From: Chloroflexi bacterium UBA6077
Lineage (GTDB): Bacteria > Chloroflexota > UBA6077
Length of the DNA stretch: 64,000 nt
NCBI GenBank assembly: GCA_002436065.1
Contig: DIXP01000039.1
Coordinates: 20,085-84,084, forward strand
Direction of reading: 5' to 3'
Shown here: positions 1 to 7,963 of the stretch, in pieces
Numbering within the stretch: position 1 is the stretch's first letter
Layout of the letters: every line of letters begins with the position of its first letter
The notes under the pieces: model-generated
What the model saw: the letters and a program-made list of their open reading frames with translations, nothing else
Told to the model about the DNA's origin: nothing
Database searches by the model: none
Program-made: the position numbers and the translations under genes

Positions 1-626
1 ATGGAACGGCCTACCTGGACGACCTCTCATTGCAGTCGGGGTCTGGGGCAGGCTCCAGCGCAACCCCCACGGCGACAGCACCCGTACCCACCACGCCCCC
101 GTCGACACCCCAACCGACTGTGACAGTGCAGCCCACGCCGCCGCCCACTCCGACCTCCGTGCCCACCATAGCCCCGAGTGGCCAGTTGCTGGTGAACGGT
201 GGCTTCGAGGGCGACCTGTCCAACTGGTACATACCCTCCTGGTTTGCCACCACAGCCAGCACCGACGGCACTATGGTCCATGGCGGCTCCAAGGCGCTCC
301 AGTTCAACGGCAACTCCAGCGGACCCTACGTCCATCAGGACGTGGAGGCTACGTCCGGACAGAGGGTGGATTTCTCCGGTTGGGTGAATATCCCAGAGCG
401 GAACAACGGGTTCTCGATGGTGGTGGAGATGGTGGCCCGGACCTCGTCCAACGGCGTCCTCACCACCTTCCCAATCACCATCCCAGGCGGCACGACCAGC
501 GGATGGGTGCCGATCAGCGGCTCCGCGGTGATGCCCGATCGAACGGCCGTCCTGCGGATGCAGATTCGCTTCCCCAAGCTGGCCGGCACGGTGTGCTTCG
601 ATGATCTGTCGGTGAGCCGGAATTAG
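1..626 (+). CDS. C-terminal part of a secreted protein with tandem CBM/galactose-binding-like domains (5' end outside window)
   Basis: The reading frame is open from base 3, so the gene starts upstream of the window. The first visible residues, GTAYLDDLSLQ, look like the last strand of one carbohydrate-binding-like (CBM4/9 or CenC type) jelly roll. A Pro/Thr-rich linker of about 45 residues follows, then a full second domain that begins NGGFEGDLSNWY and ends GTVCFDDLSVSRN. The matching domain ends show at least two tandem copies. Such modules usually bind polysaccharide outside the cell. The catalytic or anchoring part, if any, lies off the left edge. The enzyme class cannot be stated. Confidence 0.75.
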   Translation, partial: GTAYLDDLSLQSGSGAGSSATPTATAPVPTTPPSTPQPTVTVQPTPPPTPTSVPTIAPSGQLLVNGGFEGDLSNWYIPSWFATTASTDGTMVHGGSKALQFNGNSSGPYVHQDVEATSGQRVDFSGWVNIPERNNGFSMVVEMVARTSSNGVLTTFPITIPGGTTSGWVPISGSAVMPDRTAVLRMQIRFPKLAGTVCFDDLSVSRN

Positions 627-640
627 TAACACAACACAAC

Positions 641-706
641 CACTGAGACACGGAGGTGGCACGGAGGCCTCTCACTGCAACCTCAGTGATTTCTGTGTCT
701 CAGTAG
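641..706. repeat. Imperfect inverted repeat with GAGACAC core between convergent genes
   Basis: Arms at 641-654 and 691-706 (core CTGAGACAC / GTGTCTCAG) enclose about 36 bases. They lie between the ends of two convergent genes, so a transcript would form a stem-loop. A second element with the same GAGACACAGG-type core lies at 32388-32449 in the dsr operon, which suggests a dispersed repeat family. Confidence 0.5.
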
Positions 707-723
707 AGAGTTCTGTCAGGTGC

Positions 724-1464
724 TTATAGCCCCAGGGTAAGAGAGAAGTAGGCTCGGGCCGATCCCACCGCCAGCATCGCGGCAGCGGCGAGGGCCAGGC
801 CGATGAGCAGGGGGCGAGCCGCGGAACGGATATCCTTACGTTGGGCTTTGCCCGGCATCAAGCTCGCGCTCAAGGTGGCTCCTGCGGCTGAAAGGGCCAC
901 GATCACCCCGAGGCTGCTGGCAAGAGCGGTTGGGTAGAGGAGGGCTGGATGCTCGGAGTTGGCCAGGGCCACGGCGAGGGCCGCCAGCACTGCGTAGCCG
1001 ACCAGGTCGCCCAGGTCGTCGACGCTGGCGGAGGGCTCGGGCTTTGCCCACAGCGAGTCGTTCAGCAGGGGGACTAGCAGGAGTGCAACGGATGTGCCTG
1101 CCGCAGTGCCCGTGGCGAGTCGCAGCAGGTTGGTGGTCTCGTACGCGACGGGGGTATCCCGGAGGAGGCCGATCAAGGAGTTGAAGCCGTCCAAGCCCAT
1201 CAGGGCCAGGGTGGCGAGTAGCAGCCCAACGATGGGACCGGGTGGCAGAAGTGCCGCCCGAAGCTTCCCCTGGAACGCCAATCCCAGGAGCCCCACCAGG
1301 AATCCCAGGTAGATGCCGGTGCAGCGGGCGCACAGAGGCAACTGCTCCCCTGCCATGTGCAAGGAGTGCTCTGGCAGCTGGTGGCACACGGTGTAGCCGA
1401 CGGCGCCGGCGGCGACAAGCAGGGCGTCGTCCGACAGGGTCAGGGCCAGAAATAGAGCGGCCAC
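724..1464 (-). CDS. DUF2085 family integral membrane protein
   Basis: A 246-residue, very hydrophobic protein with about six predicted membrane segments. Near residues 23-50 it carries the DUF2085 signature: GYTVCHQLPEHS followed by PLCARCTGIYLGF. The conserved Cys and His residues may bind a metal. No biochemical function is established for the family. GTG at 1464 is the only good start after the in-frame stop near 1515. It is convergent with the upstream secreted-protein gene. Confidence 0.75.
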   Translation of the reverse strand: MAALFLALTLSDDALLVAAGAVGYTVCHQLPEHSLHMAGEQLPLCARCTGIYLGFLVGLLGLAFQGKLRAALLPPGPIVGLLLATLALMGLDGFNSLIGLLRDTPVAYETTNLLRLATGTAAGTSVALLLVPLLNDSLWAKPEPSASVDDLGDLVGYAVLAALAVALANSEHPALLYPTALASSLGVIVALSAAGATLSASLMPGKAQRKDIRSAARPLLIGLALAAAAMLAVGSARAYFSLTLGL

Positions 1465-1570
1465 GGTCCCCAGCAGGGGCCAACAGGGTCGAGGCAGTGC
1501 GGTGCTCCTGATGTCCTATGACCTGGGTCTCAAGCGGGCGATACGGCTTGGCACCATCCCGTGCCGCACC

Positions 1571-4189
1571 TTAGGCGAGCGGAGAATGCCTGTCAATAGG
1601 AGACTCTGTCGAGAAGGTCAGCTTCCCATCCTGGGCATCCACAAGGATGGTTTGGCCGGGCTTGAACTCCCCCTGCAGCACCTTCATTGCCAGGCTGTCC
1701 AGCACCAGCCGCTGGATCGTCCGCTTCAGCGGCCGCGCCCCGTACACAGGGTCGAAGCCCTCCTTCGCCAGCAGCTCCTTTGCCCCGTCCGTTAGCTGCA
1801 CGCCGATCTGCCGCTCCCCCAGCCTCTTCTTCAGCCGCTCCAACTGGATATCCACGATCTTCTGCAGGTGCCGCAGCTCCAGCGGGTGGAAGACGACGAT
1901 CTCGTCGATCCGGTTCAGGAACTCCGGACGGAAGTGGGCTTTCATCGCCTCGGTGACCTGCTCCCGAACCTGGTCCATCGAAAGGCCGGACTTCTGGCCC
2001 AACTGGTAGAACTCGCTGCCTACGTTGGAGGTCATGATGATCACGGTGTTCTTGAAGTCCACCGTTCGGCCCTGGCCGTCGGTCAACCTCCCGTCGTCCA
2101 GGATCTGTAGCAGGACGTTGAATACCTCCGGGTGGGCCTTCTCGATTTCGTCGAACAGCACCACGCTGTAGGGTCGCCGCCGTACCGCCTCGGTCAGCTG
2201 CCCGCCCTCTTCATAGCCCACGTAGCCCGGAGGGGCGCCGATCAGGCGGGATACGGTGTGCTTCTCCATGTACTCCGTCATGTCCATGCGCACCATCGCC
2301 TGCTCGTCGTCGAACAGGAACTCAGCCAGCGCCCTGGCCAGTTCCGTCTTGCCCACACCGGTGGGCCCGAGGAAGATGAAGCTGCCCAGCGGGCGGTTGG
2401 GGTCCTGCAGGCCGGCCCGTGCCCGGCGGACGGCGTTGGACACTGCCGTGATCGCCTCGTCCTGGCCCACCACCCGCAGGTGCAGCCGCTCCTCCATCTT
2501 GAGCAGCTTCTGGATCTCTCCCTCCATCATCTTGCTGACGGGGATCCCGGTCCACTTGCTGACTACCTCGGCGATGTCCTCCTCGTCCACCTCCTCCTTC
2601 AGCATCCTCTGTCCGGTGTCCGCCGTGCCCAGCTTCTGCTCCTCTTCCTTGAGTTGCCTCTCCAGCTCGGTGAGTCGGCCGTACTTCAGCTCGGCGGCCC
2701 GTGCGTAGTCCGACTCTCGCTCGGCCTTCTCGCTCTCCGCCCGGACCTGCTCGATCTGCTCTCGCAGCTTCTGGAGCCGCTGGATGCCCTCCTTCTCTCG
2801 CTGCCACCGTGCCTTCATGCTCGCGCTCTGAGCCTGAAGGTCGGCCAGTTCCTTCTCGAGATTCGCGAGCCGCCCCTTGGAGGTGGAGTCGCTCTCCTTC
2901 TTCAACGCCTCCCGCTCGATCTGGATCTGCATCAGCCGCCGCTCGATCTCATCAAGCTCGGCGGGCATGCTGTCTATCTCCATCCTGAGGCGCGAGGCGG
3001 ACTCGTCCACCAGGTCGATCGCCTTGTCCGGCAGGAAGCGGTCGGTGATGTAGCGCTGCGAGAGGACCGCCGCAGCCACCAGGGCCGGATCCTGGATCCG
3101 GACGCCGTGGTGCAGCTCGTACCGCTCCTTGAGTCCGCGCAGGATGCTGATGGTGTCCTCCACCGTCGGCTCGCCCACCAGTACCGGTTGGAAGCGGCGC
3201 TCCAGGGCCGCGTCCTTCTCGATGTGCTTTCGGTACTCGTCCAGGGTGGTGGCTCCGATCGCGTGCAGCTCGCCCCTGGCCAGCATCGGCTTCAGCATGT
3301 TGGAGGCGTCCATCGCCCCCTCGGCCGCACCTGCTCCCACCACGGTGTGCAGCTCGTCGATGAAGAGGATGATCTCCCCCTCGGCCTCCTGCACCTCCTT
3401 CAGGACGGCCTTCAGCCGTTCCTCGAACTCGCCGCGGTACTTTGCGCCCGCGATCAGGGAGCCCAGGTCCAGCGCCACGATCCTGCGGTTCTTCAGCCCC
3501 TCGGGCACATCCCCCCTGGCGACTCGGCGGGCGAGCCCCTCCACGATGGCGGTCTTGCCCACACCCGGCTCGCCGATCAGCACCGGGTTGTTCTTCGTCC
3601 GGCGGGAGAGCACCTGGATCACCCTGCGGATCTCCTCGTCTCGCCCGATCACAGGATCCAGCTTGCCCTTGTGGGCCAGTTCGGTGAGGTCACGGCCGTA
3701 CTTCTCCAAAGCCTGGTATTTGCCCTCAGGGTTCTGGTCGGTAACCCGCTGGCCACCACGGATCGAGGCCAGCACCTGGTAGATCCGGTCGCGAGCGATG
3801 CCGTACTCCCTCAGGATGCGGCCGGCCGCTCCCCTATCCTGGTCGTCGGCGGCAGCTATGAGCAGGTGCTCGGTGCTGACGAACTCGTCCTTCAGCCGCT
3901 CGGCCTCGGCTTCTGCCCTATCCAGCAGCTGCTTGAGGCGGGGCGAGAGGTAGAGCTGTCCGCCGAAGACCTTTGGCAGACGCTCGATCTCCATGCGGAG
4001 CTGCTGGGTGAGGGCGGGCAGGGACACGCCCAGCTTTTGGACCACCTGGGGAACCACCCCCTCCTGCTGCTCCAGCAGCGCGAGCAAGAGGTGCTCGGGC
4101 TCCAACTGGTTGTTGTTCTGCTGCTCGGCCAGCCGTTGGCTGGCGAGCAGGGCCTCCTGGGCCTTCTCGGTGAACTTATTCACGTTCAT
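1571..4189 (-). CDS. clpB: ATP-dependent disaggregase ClpB
   Basis: An 872-residue hexameric AAA+ chaperone that works with DnaK/DnaJ to pull apart aggregated proteins after heat stress. It has an N-terminal Clp repeat domain, a first ATPase with Walker A GEPGVGKT near residue 206, a long coiled-coil M domain around residues 400-530, and a second ATPase with GPTGVGKT near residue 600. Length is normal for ClpB, and the M domain separates it from ClpA/ClpC. ATG at 4189 (MNVNKFTEKAQEAL) matches the family start; an upstream in-frame Met adds ten unrelated residues. It is the last gene of a dnaJ-hspR-clpB operon, separated from hspR by a palindromic repeat. Confidence 0.97.
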   Translation of the reverse strand: MNVNKFTEKAQEALLASQRLAEQQNNNQLEPEHLLLALLEQQEGVVPQVVQKLGVSLPALTQQLRMEIERLPKVFGGQLYLSPRLKQLLDRAEAEAERLKDEFVSTEHLLIAAADDQDRGAAGRILREYGIARDRIYQVLASIRGGQRVTDQNPEGKYQALEKYGRDLTELAHKGKLDPVIGRDEEIRRVIQVLSRRTKNNPVLIGEPGVGKTAIVEGLARRVARGDVPEGLKNRRIVALDLGSLIAGAKYRGEFEERLKAVLKEVQEAEGEIILFIDELHTVVGAGAAEGAMDASNMLKPMLARGELHAIGATTLDEYRKHIEKDAALERRFQPVLVGEPTVEDTISILRGLKERYELHHGVRIQDPALVAAAVLSQRYITDRFLPDKAIDLVDESASRLRMEIDSMPAELDEIERRLMQIQIEREALKKESDSTSKGRLANLEKELADLQAQSASMKARWQREKEGIQRLQKLREQIEQVRAESEKAERESDYARAAELKYGRLTELERQLKEEEQKLGTADTGQRMLKEEVDEEDIAEVVSKWTGIPVSKMMEGEIQKLLKMEERLHLRVVGQDEAITAVSNAVRRARAGLQDPNRPLGSFIFLGPTGVGKTELARALAEFLFDDEQAMVRMDMTEYMEKHTVSRLIGAPPGYVGYEEGGQLTEAVRRRPYSVVLFDEIEKAHPEVFNVLLQILDDGRLTDGQGRTVDFKNTVIIMTSNVGSEFYQLGQKSGLSMDQVREQVTEAMKAHFRPEFLNRIDEIVVFHPLELRHLQKIVDIQLERLKKRLGERQIGVQLTDGAKELLAKEGFDPVYGARPLKRTIQRLVLDSLAMKVLQGEFKPGQTILVDAQDGKLTFSTESPIDRHSPLA

Positions 4190-4205
4190 TGTCTGTACCT
4201 GCCAT

Positions 4206-4305
4206 TCTCCCTCTCCCACCTCGGTGGGAGAGGGTCGGGGTGAGGGGCCTGTCTGGTTACCTCCCAGGTCCCCCTCACCCTAGCCCTCTCCCGCGGGGAG
4301 AGGGA
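4206..4305. repeat. Pair of opposed GGGAGAGGG palindromic repeats between hspR and clpB
   Basis: The first unit has arms CCCTCTCCC / GGGAGAGGG followed by TCGGGGTGAGGG. The second unit is the same motif in reverse orientation, CCCTCACCC then CCCTCTCCC / GGGAGAGGG. The 18-mer beginning GGGAGAGGGTCGGGG at 4226-4243 recurs exactly at 42539-42556 upstream of coaBC, so this is a dispersed intergenic repeat. The hairpins could also tune clpB expression relative to hspR. Confidence 0.65.
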
Positions 4306-4310
4306 ACTCG

Positions 4311-4673
4311 TCACTCTTCCCTCAGCTTCGCCCTCAGGCGCCGGATCTCCGCCTCGTACTCCTGCTGCATCAGGACCATCCGCTGCTCCATCGCGGCCAT
4401 CCTGTCGGTCATGTTTATGATGACCTCCACACCCGCCAGGTTGACCCCCAACTCATCGATGAGCCTCCTGATCTGCTGGGCTCGCTGGATGTCCCTCATG
4501 GAGTAGAGGCGGATGTTGCCACGGGAGCGGCCCGGCTCGAGCAGCCCCAACCGCTCATAGTAGCGCAGCGTCTGTTGGTGCACGTTCACCAATCTCGCCG
4601 CGATACTGATGACAAAGAAAGGCTCGCTCTCCGCGTTGCCGTCTTCCTCTTCTTCCTGTCGTCTTGGACTCAT
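4311..4673 (-). CDS. hspR: Heat-shock repressor HspR (MerR family)
   Basis: A 120-residue MerR-type regulator. The winged helix-turn-helix spans roughly residues 20-90, with the typical VHQQTLRYYERLGLLEP segment, and is followed by a C-terminal coiled coil (MAAMEQRMVLMQQEYEAEIRRLRAKL). HspR represses dnaK/dnaJ/clpB operons at HAIR sites and is released on heat shock. It sits five bases after dnaJ and upstream of clpB. The operon promoter carries a HAIR-like site (5677-5697), so autoregulation is likely. Confidence 0.9.
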   Translation of the reverse strand: MSPRRQEEEEDGNAESEPFFVISIAARLVNVHQQTLRYYERLGLLEPGRSRGNIRLYSMRDIQRAQQIRRLIDELGVNLAGVEVIINMTDRMAAMEQRMVLMQQEYEAEIRRLRAKLREE

Positions 4674-4678
4674 CGTCT

Positions 4679-5647
4679 CTAGGACCTCAATTTGGCAAGC
4701 TCACTGAAGAGCTCTTTCTCTCGTTCCGTCAGCTTGGTAGGCAACACGGCTTTGACCTTGGCCAAGATGTCGCCCTTGCCACCACCCTGAAGGTGAGGCA
4801 TACCCTGCCCGCCCAGGCGGAACAGCTTCCCGTTCTGGGTCTCGGGAGGGATCTTCAGGGCAAGCTTGGTACCCTTGGGCGTCGGCACGTGGGTCTCACC
4901 GCCCAGTATTAGAGTGGTGAGGGGAACAGGAATCTCTACCTGGAGGTCGTCGCCCTTCCTCTCGAAGTTGGGATCTGGGCGCACGGTGATCACCAGGTAC
5001 AGGTCGCCCTTGGTGCCGCCGCCCATTCCCGGCAAGCCCTCCCCGGCGACGCGCACCCTGGAGCCGTTCTTGACTCCCGCAGGTATCTTTACTTCCAGCC
5101 GGCGGTTCTCTGGGGTCTCCATCTGGAGGATACGAGTGGTGCCGTTATAGGCCTCCGCCAGAGTCACCTCCACGGGGTGATCGAAGTCCTGGCCATGAGT
5201 GGGGCCTGCCTTGGTACGCCAACCGGCTCGGCCGCCTCCACCTCCTCCTTGGAGGATCTCTTCCAGGATGTCGGAGAATCCTCCGAAGCCGCGACTGGTG
5301 CTTCCGAAGCCGCTGGGTTCCGAGCTCTGCCAATTCCGGTTGAAGCCGCCGCTCTCCTGGCCGAAGGCGCTCGGGTCGAAGCCGGCCTTGCGGGCCGCTT
5401 CCTCCTGTTGCTCGCGCATTTGCCAGTCGTGGCCGAAGCGATCGTACTTGGCGCGCTTGCTCTGGTCGACGAGGACCTCGTATGCCTCGCCGATCTCCTT
5501 GAACTTGGCCTCGGCGCCCTTGTCGTTGGGGTTGAGATCCGGGTGGTACTTGCGGGCCAGTTTGCGGTAAGCCTGCCGGATTTCTTTCTCGGGGGCGTTG
5601 CGCGCCACGCCCAGGATATCGTAGTAGTCTCTCCTCGTTGTTGCCAT
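4679..5647 (-). CDS. DnaJ/CbpA-type co-chaperone lacking the zinc-finger domain
   Basis: A 322-residue J-domain protein. The J domain occupies residues 5-70 and has the HPD tripeptide (RKYHPDLNP). A Gly/Phe-rich linker covers about residues 75-145, followed by two beta-rich C-terminal substrate-binding domains. There are no CXXCXGXG repeats, so it is CbpA (type B) rather than canonical DnaJ. It stimulates DnaK ATPase activity and delivers clients. ATG at 5647 has a GAGAGG ribosome site. It is the first gene of the dnaJ-hspR-clpB operon; no dnaK or grpE lies in the window. Confidence 0.92.
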   Translation of the reverse strand: MATTRRDYYDILGVARNAPEKEIRQAYRKLARKYHPDLNPNDKGAEAKFKEIGEAYEVLVDQSKRAKYDRFGHDWQMREQQEEAARKAGFDPSAFGQESGGFNRNWQSSEPSGFGSTSRGFGGFSDILEEILQGGGGGGRAGWRTKAGPTHGQDFDHPVEVTLAEAYNGTTRILQMETPENRRLEVKIPAGVKNGSRVRVAGEGLPGMGGGTKGDLYLVITVRPDPNFERKGDDLQVEIPVPLTTLILGGETHVPTPKGTKLALKIPPETQNGKLFRLGGQGMPHLQGGGKGDILAKVKAVLPTKLTEREKELFSELAKLRS

Positions 5648-5667
5648 GTGGCCACCTCTCGCGGCGG

Positions 5668-5696
5668 ATTATACGAGTTGAGTGTGCCTCTGTCAA
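5668..5696 (-). promoter_or_regulatory. Consensus sigma-70 promoter of dnaJ-hspR-clpB
   Basis: On the minus strand TTGACA (5691-5696) and TATAAT (5668-5673) are separated by exactly 17 bases, a perfect match to the housekeeping consensus. It lies about 20 bases upstream of the dnaJ start codon. Confidence 0.85.
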
Positions 5697-5697
5697 G
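5677..5697 (-). promoter_or_regulatory. HAIR-like HspR operator
   Basis: The minus strand reads CTTGACA-N7-ACTCAAC, against the HAIR consensus CTTGAGT-N7-ACTCAAG (11 of 14 arm positions). It overlaps the -35 box and spacer of the dnaJ promoter, where a bound repressor would block RNA polymerase. Confidence 0.7.
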
Positions 5698-5737
5698 GTT
5701 CATGCCTCGAAAATTGTCAGAATATGATAAGAACACG

Positions 5738-5776
5738 CTCAAGGTACTTGACATGCTAGATGTCATGAGATATGTT
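5738..5776 (+). promoter_or_regulatory. Promoter of hsp20 with overlapping CTCAAG/CTTGAC palindrome
   Basis: TTGACA at 5748-5753 and TATGTT at 5771-5776 are spaced by 17 bases. A near-perfect palindrome, CTCAAG-GTA-CTTGAC (5738-5752), overlaps the -35 box. Its half sites resemble HAIR half sites in inverted order, so HspR or another heat-shock repressor may bind here. That binding is inference. Confidence 0.6.
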
Positions 5777-5877
5777 TGTGGCGTGTTAGGCAGGGGGGCG
5801 AAGAACCCCCCGAAACATACTGGGGTCGCGGCTACAGGTCGGCGGCCCAGCTTTCCGGCAACGGAGGAGGTAGAGAA

Positions 5878-6330
5878 ATGGCTATAGTTCGATGGTCTCC
5901 CGCGAGGGATCTGGTGGCACTGCAGAACCAGGTGGATCGCATGTGGGAAGATGCTTTTGGCTCCGCCTGGGGACGGCGGACCGTGAGTTGGGATGGTGCT
6001 GCGGCGGAGTTCCCCCTGGACGTCTATCAGACGGACAATGAGTATGTGGCCAAGGCGTCCCTCCCGGGTGTGAAGCCCGAGGATGTCGACATCAGCATCG
6101 TTGGAGAGACACTCACCATCAAGGCCGAGGCCAGGGATGAGAAGGAGGTTAAGGACGAGAGTTGGCTGCTGAAGGAGCGGCGCTACAGCAGCTTCGCCCG
6201 AACGATCACCCTTCCCACCGAGGTGCAGTCGGACAAGGTGGAGGCGACGATGGAGAACGGCATCCTGACGCTGAAGCTGCCCAAGGCCGAGGCGTTGGTG
6301 CCGAAGACCATCAAGGTGAAGTCTGCCTGA
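5878..6330 (+). CDS. Small heat-shock protein Hsp20 (alpha-crystallin family)
   Basis: A 150-residue ATP-independent holdase. The alpha-crystallin domain spans about residues 40-135, with FPLDVYQTDNEYVAKASLPGVKPEDVDI and the family motif MENGILTLKLPKAE near the end. ATG at 5878 is preceded by AGGAGG. It is divergent from the dnaJ operon, so both heat-shock units share one regulatory region. A terminator follows directly. Confidence 0.93.
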   Translation: MAIVRWSPARDLVALQNQVDRMWEDAFGSAWGRRTVSWDGAAAEFPLDVYQTDNEYVAKASLPGVKPEDVDISIVGETLTIKAEARDEKEVKDESWLLKERRYSSFARTITLPTEVQSDKVEATMENGILTLKLPKAEALVPKTIKVKSA

Positions 6331-6351
6331 GGGCTGCGACTTCTCCCAGCG

Positions 6352-6380
6352 GGGGGCGCGGACTTCGCGCCCCCTTTCTT
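6352..6380 (+). terminator. Rho-independent terminator after hsp20
   Basis: Stem GGGGGCGCG / CGCGCCCCC (6352-6360 and 6366-6374) with a five-base loop and a T-rich tail, starting 21 bases after the stop codon. Confidence 0.85.
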
Positions 6381-6512
6381 CGTCCATCTCCAGGATTGCG
6401 GGAAACTGGAGCCAATCCTGCCTTCCTACCGTCATTCCTCGCTTGAACCTTGGCCCCCAGGCCGCTAAGATTCCACCATCGCGTGTGGGACCTGCTACAG
6501 GGAGGGGCAACA

Positions 6513-6752
6513 GTGTTCTGTCAGAACGTCCGGCTCGTTTTCCCATCGCACCTGGTGACCCAGCCTGTCGTCTATAGGATGGGCAGGGAGTTCGATCTGG
6601 CTACCAACATTCGCCGCGCTAACGTCGCGAACGACCATGGGTGGGTCGTGCTGGAGCTGCAGGGACCCGAGGAGGACGTCCTGCGGGCACTTCGGTGGGT
6701 GCGGGATCTGGGGGTGTCGGTGGAGCTGCTCGACGGAGAGTTGCCCGATTGA
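6513..6752 (+). CDS. NIL-domain protein
   Basis: A 79-residue protein that is essentially one NIL domain (VRLVFPSHLVTQPVVYRMGREFD ... GWVVLELQG ... LGVSVELL). NIL domains occur at the end of methionine ABC-transporter ATPases and fused to ferredoxin domains in homocysteine-biosynthesis proteins of methanogens. GTG at 6513 follows GGGAGGGG. The longer in-frame Met start at 6450 adds unrelated residues. Its stop overlaps the start of the MoaD-like gene, so the two are translationally coupled. The setting points to homocysteine or methionine synthesis; the molecular role is unknown. Confidence 0.75.
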   Translation: MFCQNVRLVFPSHLVTQPVVYRMGREFDLATNIRRANVANDHGWVVLELQGPEEDVLRALRWVRDLGVSVELLDGELPD

Positions 6753-7057
6753 TCCGTGTAAGGCTTTCCAGCCCTCTTCACCGGTACGTCGAGGGCAATG
6801 CTGTGGTGGACGTTGCCTGCAACTCCCTGGTAGAGTGCCTGGAGGCGCTGGAGAGTCGCTTTCCGGAGCTGGCGGCGCAGTTGAGGGGCTCGGAGGGGAC
6901 TCTCCGCCCGTCGGTACAGCTCTATCTGAACGGCGAGAGCCTCCGATACCGGCCGTCCATGGATGCCCCGTTGCGGGACGGAGACGAACTGGTCATCATG
7001 ATGCCGATCGCCGGAGGCTCGACGGCGTGCCGGCGGCCGCTGACCGCTGAAAGCTGA
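6749..7057 (+). CDS. MoaD/ThiS-family sulfur carrier protein with a C-terminal tail
   Basis: About 102 residues from a TTG start that overlaps the upstream stop (TTGA). The beta-grasp fold ends in DGDELVIMMPIAGG, the di-glycine that an E1 enzyme adenylates and converts to a thiocarboxylate. Twelve further residues (STACRRPLTAES) follow the GG, so maturation would need removal of the tail. A JAMM protease gene lies 3 kb downstream. The neighbouring E1 and homocysteine methyltransferase suggest a HcyS/CysO-like carrier for amino-acid synthesis rather than molybdopterin synthesis. The tail is encoded partly by a low-complexity GCTGACCGCTGA repeat. Confidence 0.8.
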   Translation: MIRVRLSSPLHRYVEGNAVVDVACNSLVECLEALESRFPELAAQLRGSEGTLRPSVQLYLNGESLRYRPSMDAPLRDGDELVIMMPIAGGSTACRRPLTAES

Positions 7058-7093
7058 TTGCTGACCGCTGATAGCTACAAGAGGAGGACTGCT

Positions 7094-7963
7094 TTGGCTC
7101 GTAATCTGTTGGCTGCTCTGGCGGAGAGACCGCTGGTGTGCGATGGGGCTATGGGCACCATGCTGATGGCCAGTGGGGTGGAATCCCGCGTGCCCGAGGA
7201 GATCAACCTGATTTCCCCGGACGTAGTCCGGAAGATCCATTTGGCGTACGTCTCGGCCGGAGCAGATGTGATCACCACCAACAGCTTTGGTGGTAACCGG
7301 CCGAAGCTGGCGAAGAGCGAGATGGAGGAGCTGCTGGGGCAGGTCAACCTGGAAGCTGCCCGGATCGCGCGCGAAGCCGCCGGAGACAGTCTGTTTGTGG
7401 CCGGCGACATCGGCTCCACCGGGGAACTCCTCGATCCGCTGGGCACCCTGGGCTACGATGCCGCCGTCGCCATCTTCCGCGAGCAGGCGGAGGCGCTGGC
7501 CGAGGGCGGCGTGGATCTGTTCATCGTGGAGACGATGTTCGACCTGAACGAGGCACGGGCTGCCCTGGAGGGCGTGCACTCTACCGGGCTGCCGGTGATC
7601 TGCACGATGACCTTCGACACTCGCGGCCGCACGATGATGGGGGTCAGCCCCGCCCAGGCCGTGGAGGTGCTGCGGGAGGGGGGAGCCGTTGCTGTAGGGG
7701 CCAATTGCGGAGTGGGCCCCGAGGAGACCCTCAAGTCCATTGAACAGATGCACCAGGCCGACCCAACGATCTGGCTAGCGGCCCAGCCCAACGCGGGCGT
7801 TCCCTCGATGCAGGGCGACAGGACGGTCTACAGCATCGACGCCGAGGGGATGGCGAGCTTTGTGCAAGGCTTCCTGGATCAGGGAGTGCGATTAATGGGC
7901 TCCTGCTGCGGCAGTTCGCCCGAGTTCACTCGGGCTATCGCTCGTGTGGTGAAGGGTACATAA
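7094..7963 (+). CDS. Homocysteine S-methyltransferase family protein (MetH N-terminal/BHMT-like)
   Basis: A 289-residue TIM barrel of the pfam02574 type. The zinc ligands are visible as GANCGVGPEE and GSCCGSSPEF. It moves a methyl group to homocysteine to give methionine; the donor could be betaine, S-methylmethionine or a corrinoid partner and is not evident. TTG at 7094 follows GAGGAGG with normal spacing. An upstream ATG/TTG start would read through repeat-derived sequence. The stop codon overlaps the moeB-like start (TAATG). Confidence 0.88.
   Translation: MARNLLAALAERPLVCDGAMGTMLMASGVESRVPEEINLISPDVVRKIHLAYVSAGADVITTNSFGGNRPKLAKSEMEELLGQVNLEAARIAREAAGDSLFVAGDIGSTGELLDPLGTLGYDAAVAIFREQAEALAEGGVDLFIVETMFDLNEARAALEGVHSTGLPVICTMTFDTRGRTMMGVSPAQAVEVLREGGAVAVGANCGVGPEETLKSIEQMHQADPTIWLAAQPNAGVPSMQGDRTVYSIDAEGMASFVQGFLDQGVRLMGSCCGSSPEFTRAIARVVKGT

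Noticed and set aside
2132..4243. A 703-codon open frame on the plus strand opposite clpB
   Set aside because: It is the antisense of a well-conserved gene in GC-rich DNA, rich in Leu, His and Gln, with no recognisable domain.
5700..5780. CIRCE operator for HrcA at the heat-shock promoters
   Set aside because: No TTAGCACTC-N9-GAGTGCTAA-like sequence is present; the visible half sites are of HAIR type.
5164..6546. A 460-codon minus-strand open frame across dnaJ and hsp20
   Set aside because: It runs antisense to hsp20 and out of frame through dnaJ; the composition is Arg/Ser/Pro-rich without domains.
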